Assembly (NCBI GenBank): GCA_946479255.1
Contig: CAMLFK010000040.1
Span: 1 to 24,976, forward strand
Length of the DNA stretch: 24,976 bases
DNA from: an uncultured Oxalobacteraceae bacterium
Lineage (GTDB): Bacteria; Pseudomonadota; Gammaproteobacteria; Burkholderiales; Burkholderiaceae
Direction of reading: 5' to 3'
In this document: piece after piece, positions 1 through 7,001 of the stretch
Numbering within the stretch: the first letter of the stretch is position 1
Layout: every line of letters begins with the position of its first letter
The notes under the pieces: model-generated
Database searches by the model: none
What the model was told of the DNA's origin: nothing
The model's input: only the letters and a program-made list of their open reading frames with translations
Translations under genes and position numbers: made by a program

Positions 1-2110
1 GCGTGCGGCCGATCGGCGCCTGGTCGACCGAGATCACCTTGTCGAAGTGTTCCAGCCCGCTGATGGAGTCGTGCGGCGCCGGCTCGGTCTGCGAGCCGTA
101 CAGGTGGCGCGACAGCGCAGGGTAGAGCGTGTCGTTCACAAGGGTCGACTTGCCGGAACCGGACACGCCGGTCACGCAGGTCAACAGGCCCACCGGCAGC
201 TTGAGCGACACCTTCTTCAGGTTGTTGCCGGTCGCGCCGGTAATCACCAGCTGACGGTTGGGGTCGGCCTGGTGGCGCTTCTTCGGCACCGCGATCTTCA
301 GGGTGCCGTTCAGGTACTTGGCGGTCAGCGACTTCTTGTTCTTCAGGATGTCCTTCAGGGTGCCTTCGGCGATCACTTCGCCGCCGTGCACGCCGGCGCC
401 CGGTCCCATGTCGATCACGTAGTCGGCGGTGCGGATCGCGTCTTCATCGTGCTCGACCACCAGCACGCTGTTGCCGATGTCGCGCAGGTGCTTGAGGGTG
501 TCGATCAGGCGGTCGTTGTCGCGCTGGTGCAGGCCGATCGACGGCTCGTCGAGCACGTACATCACGCCGGTCAGGCCCGAACCGATCTGCGAGGCCAGGC
601 GGATGCGCTGCGCTTCGCCGCCCGACAAGGTGTCGGCGCTGCGGTCGAGCGACAGGTAATCGAGGCCGACGTTGTTGAGGAATTTGAGGCGCGAGACGAT
701 CTCTTTGACCACGCGGTCGGCGATCTCGCGCTTGGCGCCCTTGAGCGTGAGCTTCTCGAAGAATTCCAGGCATTCGCGCAAGGGCTTCCTGGCCACCTCG
801 TAGATGGCGCGCTGCTGCTTGCCGGTGCCGACCTTGACGTGGCGCGCTTCGGTACGCAGGCGCGCGCCTTCGCAGGCCGGGCACTGCTTCTCGTTGATGA
901 ACTTGGCCAGTTCTTCTTTCACCGCCATCGAATCGGTTTCGCGGTAACGCCGCTGCAGGTTGTTCACCACGCCTTCGAAGGTGTGGTCGCGGATCACGGT
1001 GCGGCCGCGCTCATTCACATAGGTGAAAGGAATCGAAGTCTTGCCGGACCCGTACAGCACCGCTTCCTGCGCCGCCTTGGGCAGCGTTTCGAAGGGCTTG
1101 TCGATATCGAACTCGTAGAACGCCGCCAGGTTGGACAGCATCTGGAAGTAGAACTGGTTGCGCCGGTCCCAGCCCTTGACGGCGCCGGACGCCAGCGACA
1201 AATTGGGGAAGGCGACGATGCGGCGCGGGTCGAAAAATTCGATATGGCCCAGGCCATCGCATTCCTGGCAGGCGCCCATCGGATTATTGAACGAGAACAG
1301 GCGTGGCTCGAGCTCCTGCAGCGAATAGCCGCAGGTATTGCAGGCGAATTTGTTCGAATACACGTGCTCGTTGGCGGCATCCATTTCGAACACCACCGCA
1401 CGGCCGTCGGCCAGGCGCAATGCGGTCTCGAAGCTTTCGGCCAGGCGCTGCTTGATCTCGTCGTTCACCTTGACGCGGTCGATCACCACGTCGATGGTGT
1501 GCTTCTCGGTCTTCTTCAGCTTGGGCAGGTCGTCGATCTCGTAGATCTTGGCCGCGCCGGTGCCGCTCTGGATGCGAAAGCGCACGAAGCCCTGGGCCTG
1601 CATGGCTTCGAACAGGTCGGTGTGCTCGCCCTTGCGGTTGGCCACCACGGGCGCGAGGATCATCAGCTTGGTCTCTGCCGGCATCTCCAGCACGGCGTCG
1701 ACCATCTGCGAGACGGTTTGCGCCGCCAGCGGGTTTTCCGGATGGTTGGGGCAGTAGGGCGTGCCGACCCGCGCGTACAAGAGGCGCAGGTAGTCGTGGA
1801 TCTCGGTGACCGTGCCGACCGTCGAACGCGGGTTGTGCGAGGTGGCTTTCTGCTCGATCGAGATGGCCGGCGACAGGCCTTCGATCAGGTCCACATCCGG
1901 CTTTTCCATCAGCTGCAGGAACTGGCGCGCGTAGGCCGACAGCGACTCGACATAGCGGCGCTGGCCCTCGGCATACAAGGTGTCGAACGCCAGTGAGGAC
2001 TTGCCCGAGCCGGACAGGCCGGTAATCACGATCAGCTTGTTGCGGGGCAGGTCGAGATTGATGTTCTTCAGGTTGTGCGTACGTGCGCCGCGGATGCGGA
2101 TCTGTTCCAT
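1..2110 (-). CDS. uvrA: Excinuclease ABC subunit A, 5' part (3' end outside window)
   Basis: UvrA is the damage-recognising ATPase of UvrABC nucleotide excision repair. The reverse strand reads [20 protein letters not shown] from an ATG at 2110 and stays open for about 703 codons to the window edge; full-length UvrA is about 940 residues, so the C-terminal quarter is missing here only because the window ends. Visible features are the first Walker A (GLSGSGKS, residues 31-38), a first zinc module ([15 protein letters not shown]... closing with CQEC), a CPAC zinc motif, the ABC signature [12 protein letters not shown], and a second Walker A (GVSGSGKS) near the edge. No internal stop is seen. 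It diverges from ssb across a LexA-type palindrome, as in E. coli, so SOS control is expected. Identification is very secure. Confidence 0.98.
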   Translation of the reverse strand, partial: MEQIRIRGARTHNLKNINLDLPRNKLIVITGLSGSGKSSLAFDTLYAEGQRRYVESLSAYARQFLQLMEKPDVDLIEGLSPAISIEQKATSHNPRSTVGTVTEIHDYLRLLYARVGTPYCPNHPENPLAAQTVSQMVDAVLEMPAETKLMILAPVVANRKGEHTDLFEAMQAQGFVRFRIQSGTGAAKIYEIDDLPKLKKTEKHTIDVVIDRVKVNDEIKQRLAESFETALRLADGRAVVFEMDAANEHVYSNKFACNTCGYSLQELEPRLFSFNNPMGACQECDGLGHIEFFDPRRIVAFPNLSLASGAVKGWDRRNQFYFQMLSNLAAFYEFDIDKPFETLPKAAQEAVLYGSGKTSIPFTYVNERGRTVIRDHTFEGVVNNLQRRYRETDSMAVKEELAKFINEKQCPACEGARLRTEARHVKVGTGKQQRAIYEVARKPLRECLEFFEKLTLKGAKREIADRVVKEIVSRLKFLNNVGLDYLSLDRSADTLSGGEAQRIRLASQIGSGLTGVMYVLDEPSIGLHQRDNDRLIDTLKHLRDIGNSVLVVEHDEDAIRTADYVIDMGPGAGVHGGEVIAEGTLKDILKNKKSLTAKYLNGTLKIAVPKKRHQADPNRQLVITGATGNNLKKVSLKLPVGLLTCVTGVSGSGKSTLVNDTLYPALSRHLYGSQTEPAPHDSISGLEHFDKVISVDQAPIGRT

Positions 2111-2252
2111 GTAGTGTGCCTTAAGTGTGCCGGTCAGCGGTCAGCGTGTAACTATAGCCGTGTTTCAAGAGCGACGTAGCGCCCGCTACAATCTGCTGAG
2201 CCCGTTAGCGCGGAGGGGAATGCCCAGATATGGGTCAATCGGCCGCAAAATA

Positions 2253-2276
2253 AATACTGTATATAATACCAGTATT
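2253..2276. promoter_or_regulatory. LexA box in the uvrA-ssb divergent region
   Basis: The inverted repeat AATACTG (2253-2259) / CAGTATT (2270-2276) encloses an AT-only centre. Its core reads CTGT-ATATAATA-CCAG (2257-2272), one mismatch from the SOS consensus CTGT-N8-ACAG. A TATAAT hexamer (2262-2267) lies within the box, so a bound repressor would block a sigma70 -10 element. E. coli has a LexA site in the equivalent uvrA-ssb gap. A second TATAAT at 2341-2346, outside the box and 90 bases before the ssb start, could give LexA-independent ssb transcription; its -35 is poor. The rest of 2111-2435 shows no gene. Confidence 0.88.
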
Positions 2277-2435
2277 CAACCCAGCCGCAAATTCCATGAC
2301 GAGTGCATAAGGAGAGGTCGCGCTCCCGGGATGAGTGGCTTATAATCGTCGTTTACTAATTTGTTCATCAATTTCCCGCACCAGTCCGGCATCACAATGC
2401 CTCCTTGGGCGGCGGCGGTTCAACAGGAGCATTAA

Positions 2436-2933
2436 ATGGCATCAGTCAACAAAGTCATCATCGTCGGCAACCTGGGGCGCGATCCGGAGATCCGCTACAT
2501 GCCCAGCGGTGACGCTATCGCCAACATCGCCGTCGCGACCTCGTACAAGTCGAAGGACCGCAACACCGGCGAACAAAAAGAGCTGACCGAATGGCATCGC
2601 ATTTCCTTCTTCGGCCGCTTGGCTGAGATCGTCGGCCAGTACCTCAAGAAGGGTTCGTCGGTCTACGTTGAGGGCCGCCTGCAAACCCGCAAGTACACCG
2701 ATAAAGACGGCGTCGAGAAGTACGCGACCGATATCATCGCTGAGCAGATGCAAATGCTGGGCGGCCGCCAGGGCATGGGGGGAAACGACGGCATGGATGA
2801 CGGCGGCGGCTACGAAGCACCGCAGCAGCAAAGCCGTCCGGCACCACGCCAGGCGCCACCGCCACCGGCAGCCCGTCCGCAGCCGAAGCCGGCGCCGAAC
2901 TTCTCGGATATGGATGACGATATTCCGTTCTAG
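2436..2933 (+). CDS. ssb: Single-stranded DNA-binding protein
   Basis: SSB coats single-stranded DNA during replication, recombination and repair and recruits partners through its C-terminal tip. The 165-residue product starts [20 protein letters not shown] at an ATG preceded by AGGAG (CAACAGGAGCATTAAATG). Residues 1 to about 108 form the OB fold, including the [13 protein letters not shown] segment and the [15 protein letters not shown] strand region. A Gly/Gln/Pro-rich disordered linker follows (about 110-155), and the protein ends in the canonical acidic tip MDDDIPF. Length and layout are normal for a proteobacterial SSB. The gene is monocistronic, with a strong hairpin terminator 26 bases after the stop, and lies downstream of the LexA box. 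Confidence 0.98.
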   Translation: MASVNKVIIVGNLGRDPEIRYMPSGDAIANIAVATSYKSKDRNTGEQKELTEWHRISFFGRLAEIVGQYLKKGSSVYVEGRLQTRKYTDKDGVEKYATDIIAEQMQMLGGRQGMGGNDGMDDGGGYEAPQQQSRPAPRQAPPPPAARPQPKPAPNFSDMDDDIPF

Positions 2934-2959
2934 AACCTCCATTGTTGCATTTTGTCTAT

Positions 2960-2995
2960 AAGGCCCGCGTTCCCCCTAGGACGCGGGCCTTATTA
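2960..2995 (+). terminator. Rho-independent terminator of ssb
   Basis: AAGGCCCGCGT (2960-2970) pairs perfectly over 11 bp with ACGCGGGCCTT (2981-2991) around a 10-base loop, followed by ATTATTT. It closes the ssb unit. The stop codon of the opposing minus-strand pseudogene is at 2997, so this hairpin marks the boundary between the core ssb unit and the accessory region. Confidence 0.9.
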
Positions 2996-2996
2996 T

Positions 2997-3729
2997 TTAC
3001 CCGCACTTCGTTTTATGATGTAGTAGAGCTGTCGTAATCGCAAAGAGGCCCAAGACATGAAATGACGATCGGGCCGGTAGGATTCGAAGACTGTTTAGCA
3101 TCTCCATGCCACGCTGTAACTCGGGAAAGGTGCCCGGCGTGTTTGTAGCCCCGATCACTTCAAGCTTCAGTTTATAAAGCTCGGCTATCTCCTGTAAGTC
3201 ATCTGCGCTGCCCAAGGCGAAATTTTCCACCTCGTCCTGCTGAAACCGATGGAAAAGCGTGTATGGGTTCCAGCTCGCGGCGATAATTGTGCCAAATGCA
3301 AGGGACCCTACGTCCAGATGAAGGTGTGAGATCATCGTAACGTAAGCAATGTCGATATTTTTTAGCCCATTGTCATCCGTCCTCATCACATAGTATCGCC
3401 ATCGTTCGCGGGGAAGGGGCGTCCACGAGGTTCGTTCAGCTCCATCAGGCAACACCTCGACTTTCATCTCGCTCTCATAAAGTCGCTTTGGATTAGAGTA
3501 GGAGTTTCCGTTCTGTACTCTTTCTAACAATGTACCTATTCGCTCAATCTCATCATCGGTTGCACGGTCAAGTACCAAGCCTTAATGAAAACGGCAAGAG
3601 CCCTTGTGGGATTTCGACAGGGTTCGCTACTAGCGCAGTTAGGCCTGGAGAGGCTTTTGCCAGCTCGCAGACTAAACCTCCGCTATCTGAGTCAATCAGT
3701 TGGATGCTGTTAGGGGCGATCTGTACCAT
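2997..3729 (-). pseudogene. Frameshifted, C-terminally cut hypothetical protein (possible HEPN-type domain remnant)
   Basis: A 193-codon frame (3578-2997) opens at a poor TTG, but the reading clearly begins further upstream. From an ATG at 3729 a second frame reads MVQIAPNSIQLIDSDSGGLV and on to LLPFSLRLGT before a stop near 3575. Removing one base near 3580-3587 joins SLR directly to LVLDRATDDEIERIG, giving a continuous protein of about 243 residues. So a single-base indel, or a sequencing error, splits the gene. The C-terminus stops abruptly at SSFHVLGLFAITTALLHHK, just short of the ssb terminator. In Apea/HEPN-type proteins a similar LGxFAxxEsLLtH helix normally leads into a further domain, so the 3' end is probably lost as well; that family link is tentative. 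Base composition is lower in GC than the neighbouring core genes. No function is assigned. Confidence 0.6.
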
Positions 3730-4051
3730 TGTTAAAATATGATGATGAACATGGCAGAGAGTAGCGGTTGATCACAAGACAAGCAAGTCGTGATACCGAA
3801 TATGGGGGGGCGGGCCCTCAGCCAAACCTCCCGAGCAGCACTGGCAGCTGCTCGGCAAGGCTCGTGCTGCGGCGCGCTAGCATCGAGCAGCTGCGGCCCC
3901 AACTAGGCGCCGGTGCCGGCCGAAAGCCGGCCGCCTGATTGGCCGCGGGATTTGACTCCCGACCGCACACGTTAGGTGGCCCTCCTACAGCAGGCCTGCG
4001 TTTACAGTTGCTGGGGGCGATCGCGCGCGTCCGCTTCGAAAGGCAGCATTT
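3730..4051. other. Gene-free, GC-rich stretch with two strong hairpins
   Basis: No credible coding frame is seen. It contains a perfect 9-bp hairpin, CCGAGCAGC (3831-3839) / GCTGCTCGG (3847-3855), and a second compound hairpin at about 3905-3937 where AGGCG pairs with CGCCT and a GCCGGC-CGAAA-GCCGGC stem lies inside. A short run of G (3804-3810) precedes them. The block ends near ACGTTAGGTGG (about 3969-3979). Neither hairpin is followed by a T-tract on either strand, so they are not clear terminators. The stretch lies at the 3' ends of the membrane-protein gene and at the 5' end of the broken gene, which suggests remnants of a mobile element. Confidence 0.5.
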
Positions 4052-4852
4052 TCAGCTTTCTTCATCTGGATCCTCGCTTTTCTCATCTGCGTTCTTGACC
4101 AACGGCTTGAACAACTTCGGCACGGAACTCCACACATGCTTCGCGAGGTCTGGATGCCCCATTGCAGCCAAGGCAATGATAAGCACGCAAACTACGATCA
4201 GACCGAGAATGAACGAACTTGGCTCTGTGAGCACAATGCCAAAGAGTACAGCCATTGCAATAATTGCAATTCCGTAATTGGGCCGTGGGTGATGAGGTAA
4301 AACTTGCGGAGGAGAAGTGGCTGCGATTTTGTCTGCGGAAGAACTCGGCAGACGCTGGGGGGGCGTGGTAACGCTTTTTGACGAACGGCTTTTTTTAGGT
4401 GTGGATCGAGTGCGGTGGGGCCCGTCTCCATCACCTCCACCGTCACCACCATCACCGCTACCGCCGCCGCTTATGCCGTTGCTTGTGGATTTGACACTTT
4501 TTTTCGCGGACGACGTCTTGCCCTTGCCGGTGGCGCTGTCTTGGCCGCGATGTCGTATGACTTGCGTCTGTCGCTGCAAGCGCTCAATGACCGCCATTTG
4601 CTGGCGGAACCGTTCAATTTGCTCCATGGCGCGATGTCGTGCTTCTTGTATGGTGTTCCATACGCCTGATGCCTGTTGCTTAATTGATTCAAGACGTTCG
4701 GCAGCGCTCACTATGTGCATCTGCTCGTGAATACGCTTCATCTTCTCGACCTCTCGAAGCATAAGATCAGTAGCCGAACTTCCGGAACCATACCCAATGT
4801 GCTCGGCTGCTTCCTGCAGCCTCAACATTTCTTGTGTAATTGATAAAGTCAC
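4052..4852 (-). CDS. Hypothetical coiled-coil membrane protein
   Basis: I do not recognise the family. The open frame runs further upstream, but the best start is GTG at 4852, which has AAGGAG five bases before it; the residues upstream of that point look non-protein-like. The 266-residue product has an N-terminal helical, charged region (about 1-105; MLREVEKMKRIHEQM, MEQIERFRQQMAVIERLQRQ) likely to form a coiled coil. A low-complexity linker rich in Ser, Lys, Gly and Asp follows (about 108-190), with a GGGSGDGGDGGGDGDG run. Two adjacent hydrophobic helices (about 194-210 and 214-231) are followed by a charged cytoplasm-like tail ending in EKSEDPDEES. There is no signal peptide. It stands alone between broken genes in the island. 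The layout suggests an inner-membrane anchor with a long soluble N-terminal arm; no activity can be inferred. Confidence 0.72.
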   Translation of the reverse strand: MTLSITQEMLRLQEAAEHIGYGSGSSATDLMLREVEKMKRIHEQMHIVSAAERLESIKQQASGVWNTIQEARHRAMEQIERFRQQMAVIERLQRQTQVIRHRGQDSATGKGKTSSAKKSVKSTSNGISGGGSGDGGDGGGDGDGPHRTRSTPKKSRSSKSVTTPPQRLPSSSADKIAATSPPQVLPHHPRPNYGIAIIAMAVLFGIVLTEPSSFILGLIVVCVLIIALAAMGHPDLAKHVWSSVPKLFKPLVKNADEKSEDPDEES

Positions 4853-5024
4853 AACTGCTCCTTGAATAACTGCCAAATGGCACTTAATTTTACCGTGTGT
4901 TTCCGAGCGCCAGCACAACAAGTTGGATAGCCGTCTACTATTTATAAAATACATTATCAAGAGTAAAGCGATCGGTCGAAGGCCTGCATTTCGCCCGGTA
5001 GGCCGTGGCCACACCTTGGCTTGA

Positions 5025-5486
5025 CGCAAGGACCTTGAAGGCGCGGTCAGGGTGCTGCAACGATCCGCCGTAAGTTGGCGGTGCTGTCGTCGCTGTTCGA
5101 ATCCTATGCGAAGCGAACGCTATCCAAGCCAACCCAGTCGACGAGATAGAACGGCCGAGCTCGACAGTCAAGAAGGCAAAACGCCAGCGATCAGCGATCA
5201 CCAGGCGGGCGCGCTGCTGGAGGTTTCGGGATGTGCGCGATCACGCCAGAGGGTGTTTACCAAGTGCTGCTGAATATGCCGGCGTTGTTGGCATTAAGGT
5301 CGAAGGTTTCGAATCGCACGCATTGCGCGCTACGGTCGCGCGAATGCGCTCGAGCACGAAGCTGATATCGCCAAGGTCCAGCAGTGGCTGGGACACGCCA
5401 ACATCTCGACCACGCGCGTGTATGACCGGCACCAGATGCGCGCCGACGAGGCGCAGAGTGTGCTGACTTTGAAAAATGCTGGCTGA
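5025..5486 (+). pseudogene. Decayed site-specific tyrosine recombinase (integrase)
   Basis: Short recognisable integrase segments occur in order but in changing frames: RKDLE (from 5025), TIRRKLAVLSSLFE (from 5060), NPVDEIERPSS (from 5131), EGKTPAISDHQAGALLE (from 5172), ITPEGVYQVLL (from 5240), YAGVVGIKVEGFESHALRAT (from 5275), then NALEHEADIAKVQQWLGHAN and ISTTRVYDRHQMRADEAQSV to a TGA at 5484-5486. The HxxR box (HALR), the GHANISTT histidine and the nucleophile tyrosine (RVYDR) survive. The part between ALLE and ITPEG, which would carry the first catalytic Arg, is deleted. At least six frameshifts separate the pieces, so it cannot make an active enzyme. The segments resemble the XerC/D-like integrases found alone or in pairs on plasmids and islands; it probably marks how the island arrived. 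Confidence 0.85.
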
Positions 5487-5549
5487 ATTAGGAGACCTAC
5501 TGCCATCCAGGACGGTAGCTTCTTGATACAGACGTGGTGCCTGATGAGG

Positions 5550-5570
5550 GCGTGCCAGAAATCGGCACGC
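5550..5570. repeat. Short perfect hairpin between integrase relic and small ORF
   Basis: GCGTGCC (5550-5556) pairs perfectly with GGCACGC (5564-5570) around a 7-base loop. No T-tract follows on either strand, so termination is not supported. The rest of 5487-5610 shows no gene. Confidence 0.5.
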
Positions 5571-5617
5571 TAAAACACTTGCATCATTTCCATAAGTCGC
5601 TGATTTTAAAGGAAAAT

Positions 5618-5654
5618 TCCTACATAATAAGGGCTATAATAAATCCCTGTAGGA
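5618..5654 (+). promoter_or_regulatory. -10 box and inverted repeat covering the RBS of the small ORF
   Basis: A TATAAT hexamer (5635-5640) lies 22 bases before the ATG at 5663; its -35 region is poor. It sits within an inverted repeat: TCCTAC (5618-5623) matches GTAGGA (5649-5654), and AGGG (5630-5633) matches CCCT (5645-5648). The right arm contains the ribosome binding site TAGGAG. If transcription starts from this -10, the repeat is more likely an operator. If it starts further upstream, the hairpin would hide the RBS. Confidence 0.45.
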
Positions 5655-5662
5655 GACCCAAA

Positions 5663-5827
5663 ATGAACCGCAAAAATGATGCTGTGAAGCGAGCAAAAAT
5701 TCGGAAAAATCGAGCTATTGATGGCGGGCATGCTACCCTCAGAGCGTTGCGTTTGCTGCGTCGTTTGAGCAACGCTCTGAGGGTAGCATGCCCGCCAGTC
5801 ACTGTCAATTTATACAGTGTTTTCTAG
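5663..5827 (+). CDS. Small basic ORF (54 codons) containing a long palindrome
   Basis: An ATG with a good ribosome binding site (TAGGAG, 7 bases upstream) opens a 54-residue product starting MNRKNDAVKRAKIRKNRAID. The first 20 residues are highly basic. The middle (GGHATLRALRLLRRLSNALR, then VACPP) is translated from a perfect 29-bp inverted repeat, so this part may be a by-product of a DNA element that inserted into a shorter gene. The opposite strand is also open over the same region and would give a peptide with a hydrophobic end (ARFFRIFARFTASFLRFILG), but it lacks a ribosome binding site and a good start codon. Product family unknown. It could be a genuine small protein, a leader peptide, or a chance frame. 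Confidence 0.4.
   Translation: MNRKNDAVKRAKIRKNRAIDGGHATLRALRLLRRLSNALRVACPPVTVNLYSVF
5722..5797. repeat. Perfect 29-bp inverted repeat with 18-base loop
   Basis: The left arm runs 5722-5750 (TGGCGGGCATGCTACCCTCA then GAGCGTTGC) and the right arm 5769-5797 is its exact reverse complement; the loop is GTTTGCTGCGTCGTTTGA. Twenty-nine matched pairs with no mismatch is far beyond chance and implies recent duplication or selection. No T-tract directly follows. The form (outer GGCGGGC/GCCCGCC, single palindromic unit) is like REP-type interspersed palindromes mobilised by RAYT transposases, but no second copy is seen in this window. Confidence 0.85.
5800..5819. promoter_or_regulatory. LexA-like palindrome, or small terminator
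   Basis: CACTGT (5800-5805) and ACAGTG (5814-5819) flank CAATTTAT, giving an exact CTGT-N8-ACAG LexA core with an AT-rich spacer. It starts two bases after the 29-bp inverted repeat. Read on the plus strand it is also a 6-bp hairpin followed by TTTTCTAGTTTTT, so it could be a weak terminator of the small ORF, whose stop codon lies at 5825-5827. On the minus strand it overlaps a TATAAA hexamer. Both readings are open. Confidence 0.45.
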
Positions 5828-5952
5828 TTTTTAGCTGTGCCCCCAAATTCAATCAATCCCGATCATTCCGTACTATTTCGGACCCTTCCGAGGGATCGTT
5901 CTGCCAGAACGGTTAGAACGGTTAATAGTCCTTGCCCCGTTAATCTTGCGCC

Positions 5953-5988
5953 AAAAACGAAAAACCCCTGGCCAAATGACCAGGGGTT
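5953..5988 (-). terminator. Minus-strand rho-independent terminator
   Basis: AACCCCTGG (5963-5971) and CCAGGGGTT (5980-5988) form a perfect 9-bp stem with an 8-base loop. Read on the minus strand it is followed by TTTTTCGTTTTT, the classic terminator form. It ends a minus-strand transcript, most simply the one from the phosphoribosyltransferase-like gene about 200 bases upstream. Confidence 0.85.
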
Positions 5989-5998
5989 GGAATGGGGT

Positions 5999-6063
5999 GG
6001 AGGATTGCTCCTCCGGTGAAGCATCAACAATCCGAAGATTGAGGGATTAGCCGCTGCCTAATC
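5999..6063 (-). other. Three consecutive small hairpins, possible structured RNA
   Basis: Three perfect stems occur in 65 bases: GGAGG/CCTCC (5999-6003, 6010-6014), CAATC/GATTG closing a CGAA loop (6028-6032, 6037-6041), and GATTAG/CTAATC (6045-6050, 6058-6063). They lie just before the minus-strand terminator, so on that strand they would form a structured 3' segment ahead of it. This could be a 3'UTR, an independent small RNA, or chance; no known RNA family is recognised. Confidence 0.3.
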
Positions 6064-6188
6064 TGCCACTACTTGCCCTTTACGAGCTGACCGTGACTGG
6101 TGCATACGCGGGTCTCATCTGGATTTAAAGAGCGGGGAGACTCACGCACACTCTGTATTGAGAATGGTACATCAAGTCGCGACAGGAG

Positions 6189-7001
6189 TCAAACGCGACT
6201 GAACAAGCATGCTGCATCGACGTGCGCGCCAGGAATGGCGCCCAAAATCTGCCGCTGCGCAGCTAAGAGCGTTGTGCCCGTGGCCAGCAGGTCATCCGCC
6301 AGTAAGAACCGGGTGCAATTGGCCGGCAGCTGCGCGGCCTGAAGCGCAACTGGAGGGAAGTGGTCGCGATAGCGAACCGGTACATCTTTCAATGAAAAAT
6401 CACCATCGCCTTTCCCGATCCTCACCGCAATGCGGCGTTTGTCCGGCGACGGTAGCCCGCTTTGGTCAAGCAATTCACGCGCACGGTCGTTGGATATTTT
6501 TCGGAACAGGTCGGTCTGTAGATTGCAACCATAACGCATCGCCAAGCGGCGCGCAAACTGGCGGCTGATCGTGTGTCCAGAGGGCATTGGCACGATCACG
6601 TCGTACTCATCGGATTGGTCCAACATGTCCTCAATGATTGCGTCGAAATGAAGCATCAGCCTGCGGATCGCGCCAAACGTCGTGTACAGCCCATCCTTTT
6701 GCTTGAGAGCATAAAGCAGATGGCAGTTGTCGCCTCGAATGGGATTATGGCGATCGCGCGAAAGGATTCGCGGCGTCTTGTGTCGTTGAAATGTCGAGTA
6801 AACCCTAAGCTCGTTCTTCCCTTCCGGAGCATATTGAACAATCGGATTTCCATGCCGGCCCGTGTTGAGAAACTGGTTGTGGCTGTGATCGACATCGACC
6901 AGGTCGTTGGTAATGTTCAGGCCCATCAGAAAGTTGGCAGGTGTAAAGTCGACGATTGTACTGGGCCGTACCGAAAAAACAAGGATGAGCAGCGCGACCA
7001 C
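6189..7001 (-). CDS. Orphan phosphoribosyltransferase-fold protein
   Basis: The C-terminal half has the type I phosphoribosyltransferase PRPP loop, FLLADDLLATGTTLLAAQ (about residues 232-249), with the acidic DD pair followed by TGTT. An earlier strand-turn VIVPMPSGHTISRQFARRLA fits the fold's first substrate loop, as in ComF and related stand-alone enzymes. The N-terminal 100 residues (HSHNQFLNTGRHGN, LSRDRHNPIRGDNC) match nothing I know. The substrate cannot be told. The start is uncertain: GTG at 7001 has no ribosome binding site, and a TACAAT -10 with TTGTTT 16 bases upstream lies inside its first codons, so ATG at 6926 (MGLNITNDL, 245 residues) is a real alternative. The gene stands alone in the island; its transcript probably ends at the terminator near 5955. 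A broken reading frame is not seen. Confidence 0.75.
   Translation of the reverse strand: MVALLILVFSVRPSTIVDFTPANFLMGLNITNDLVDVDHSHNQFLNTGRHGNPIVQYAPEGKNELRVYSTFQRHKTPRILSRDRHNPIRGDNCHLLYALKQKDGLYTTFGAIRRLMLHFDAIIEDMLDQSDEYDVIVPMPSGHTISRQFARRLAMRYGCNLQTDLFRKISNDRARELLDQSGLPSPDKRRIAVRIGKGDGDFSLKDVPVRYRDHFPPVALQAAQLPANCTRFLLADDLLATGTTLLAAQRQILGAIPGAHVDAACLFSRV

Larger units (their letters stand above)
5828..6188. other. Gene-free stretch with direct repeat, hairpins and a terminator
   Basis: No convincing gene is seen. Notable elements are a short CCCT/AGGG hairpin at 5883-5894, CGTTCT (5897-5902) / AGAACG (5906-5911) hairpin, and a 9-base tandem repeat AGAACGGTT twice (5906-5923). These are followed by the terminator and hairpin group listed separately. 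The stretch from 6064 to 6188 shows nothing clear. Most of it would form the 3' end of a minus-strand transcript from the phosphoribosyltransferase gene. Confidence 0.5.

Noticed and set aside
47..1996. Long plus-strand open frame over uvrA (649 codons)
   Set aside because: It is the antisense shadow of uvrA; the minus strand has clear UvrA motifs, and this frame is rich in Val, His, Gln and Arg without any recognisable domain, as expected for antisense of GC-rich DNA.
2442..2942. Minus-strand open frame spanning ssb
   Set aside because: Shadow of ssb with no domain; ssb identity is certain.
3841..3990. tRNA-like or attachment-site sequence
   Set aside because: The hairpins do not form a cloverleaf and there is no T-arm consensus or CCA end.
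5620..5808. Minus-strand 62-codon frame with hydrophobic C-terminal peptide as a toxin gene
   Set aside because: No ribosome binding site and only a TTG or GTG start; half of it comes from the inverted repeat. Kept only as a possibility in the LexA-box finding, not as a gene.
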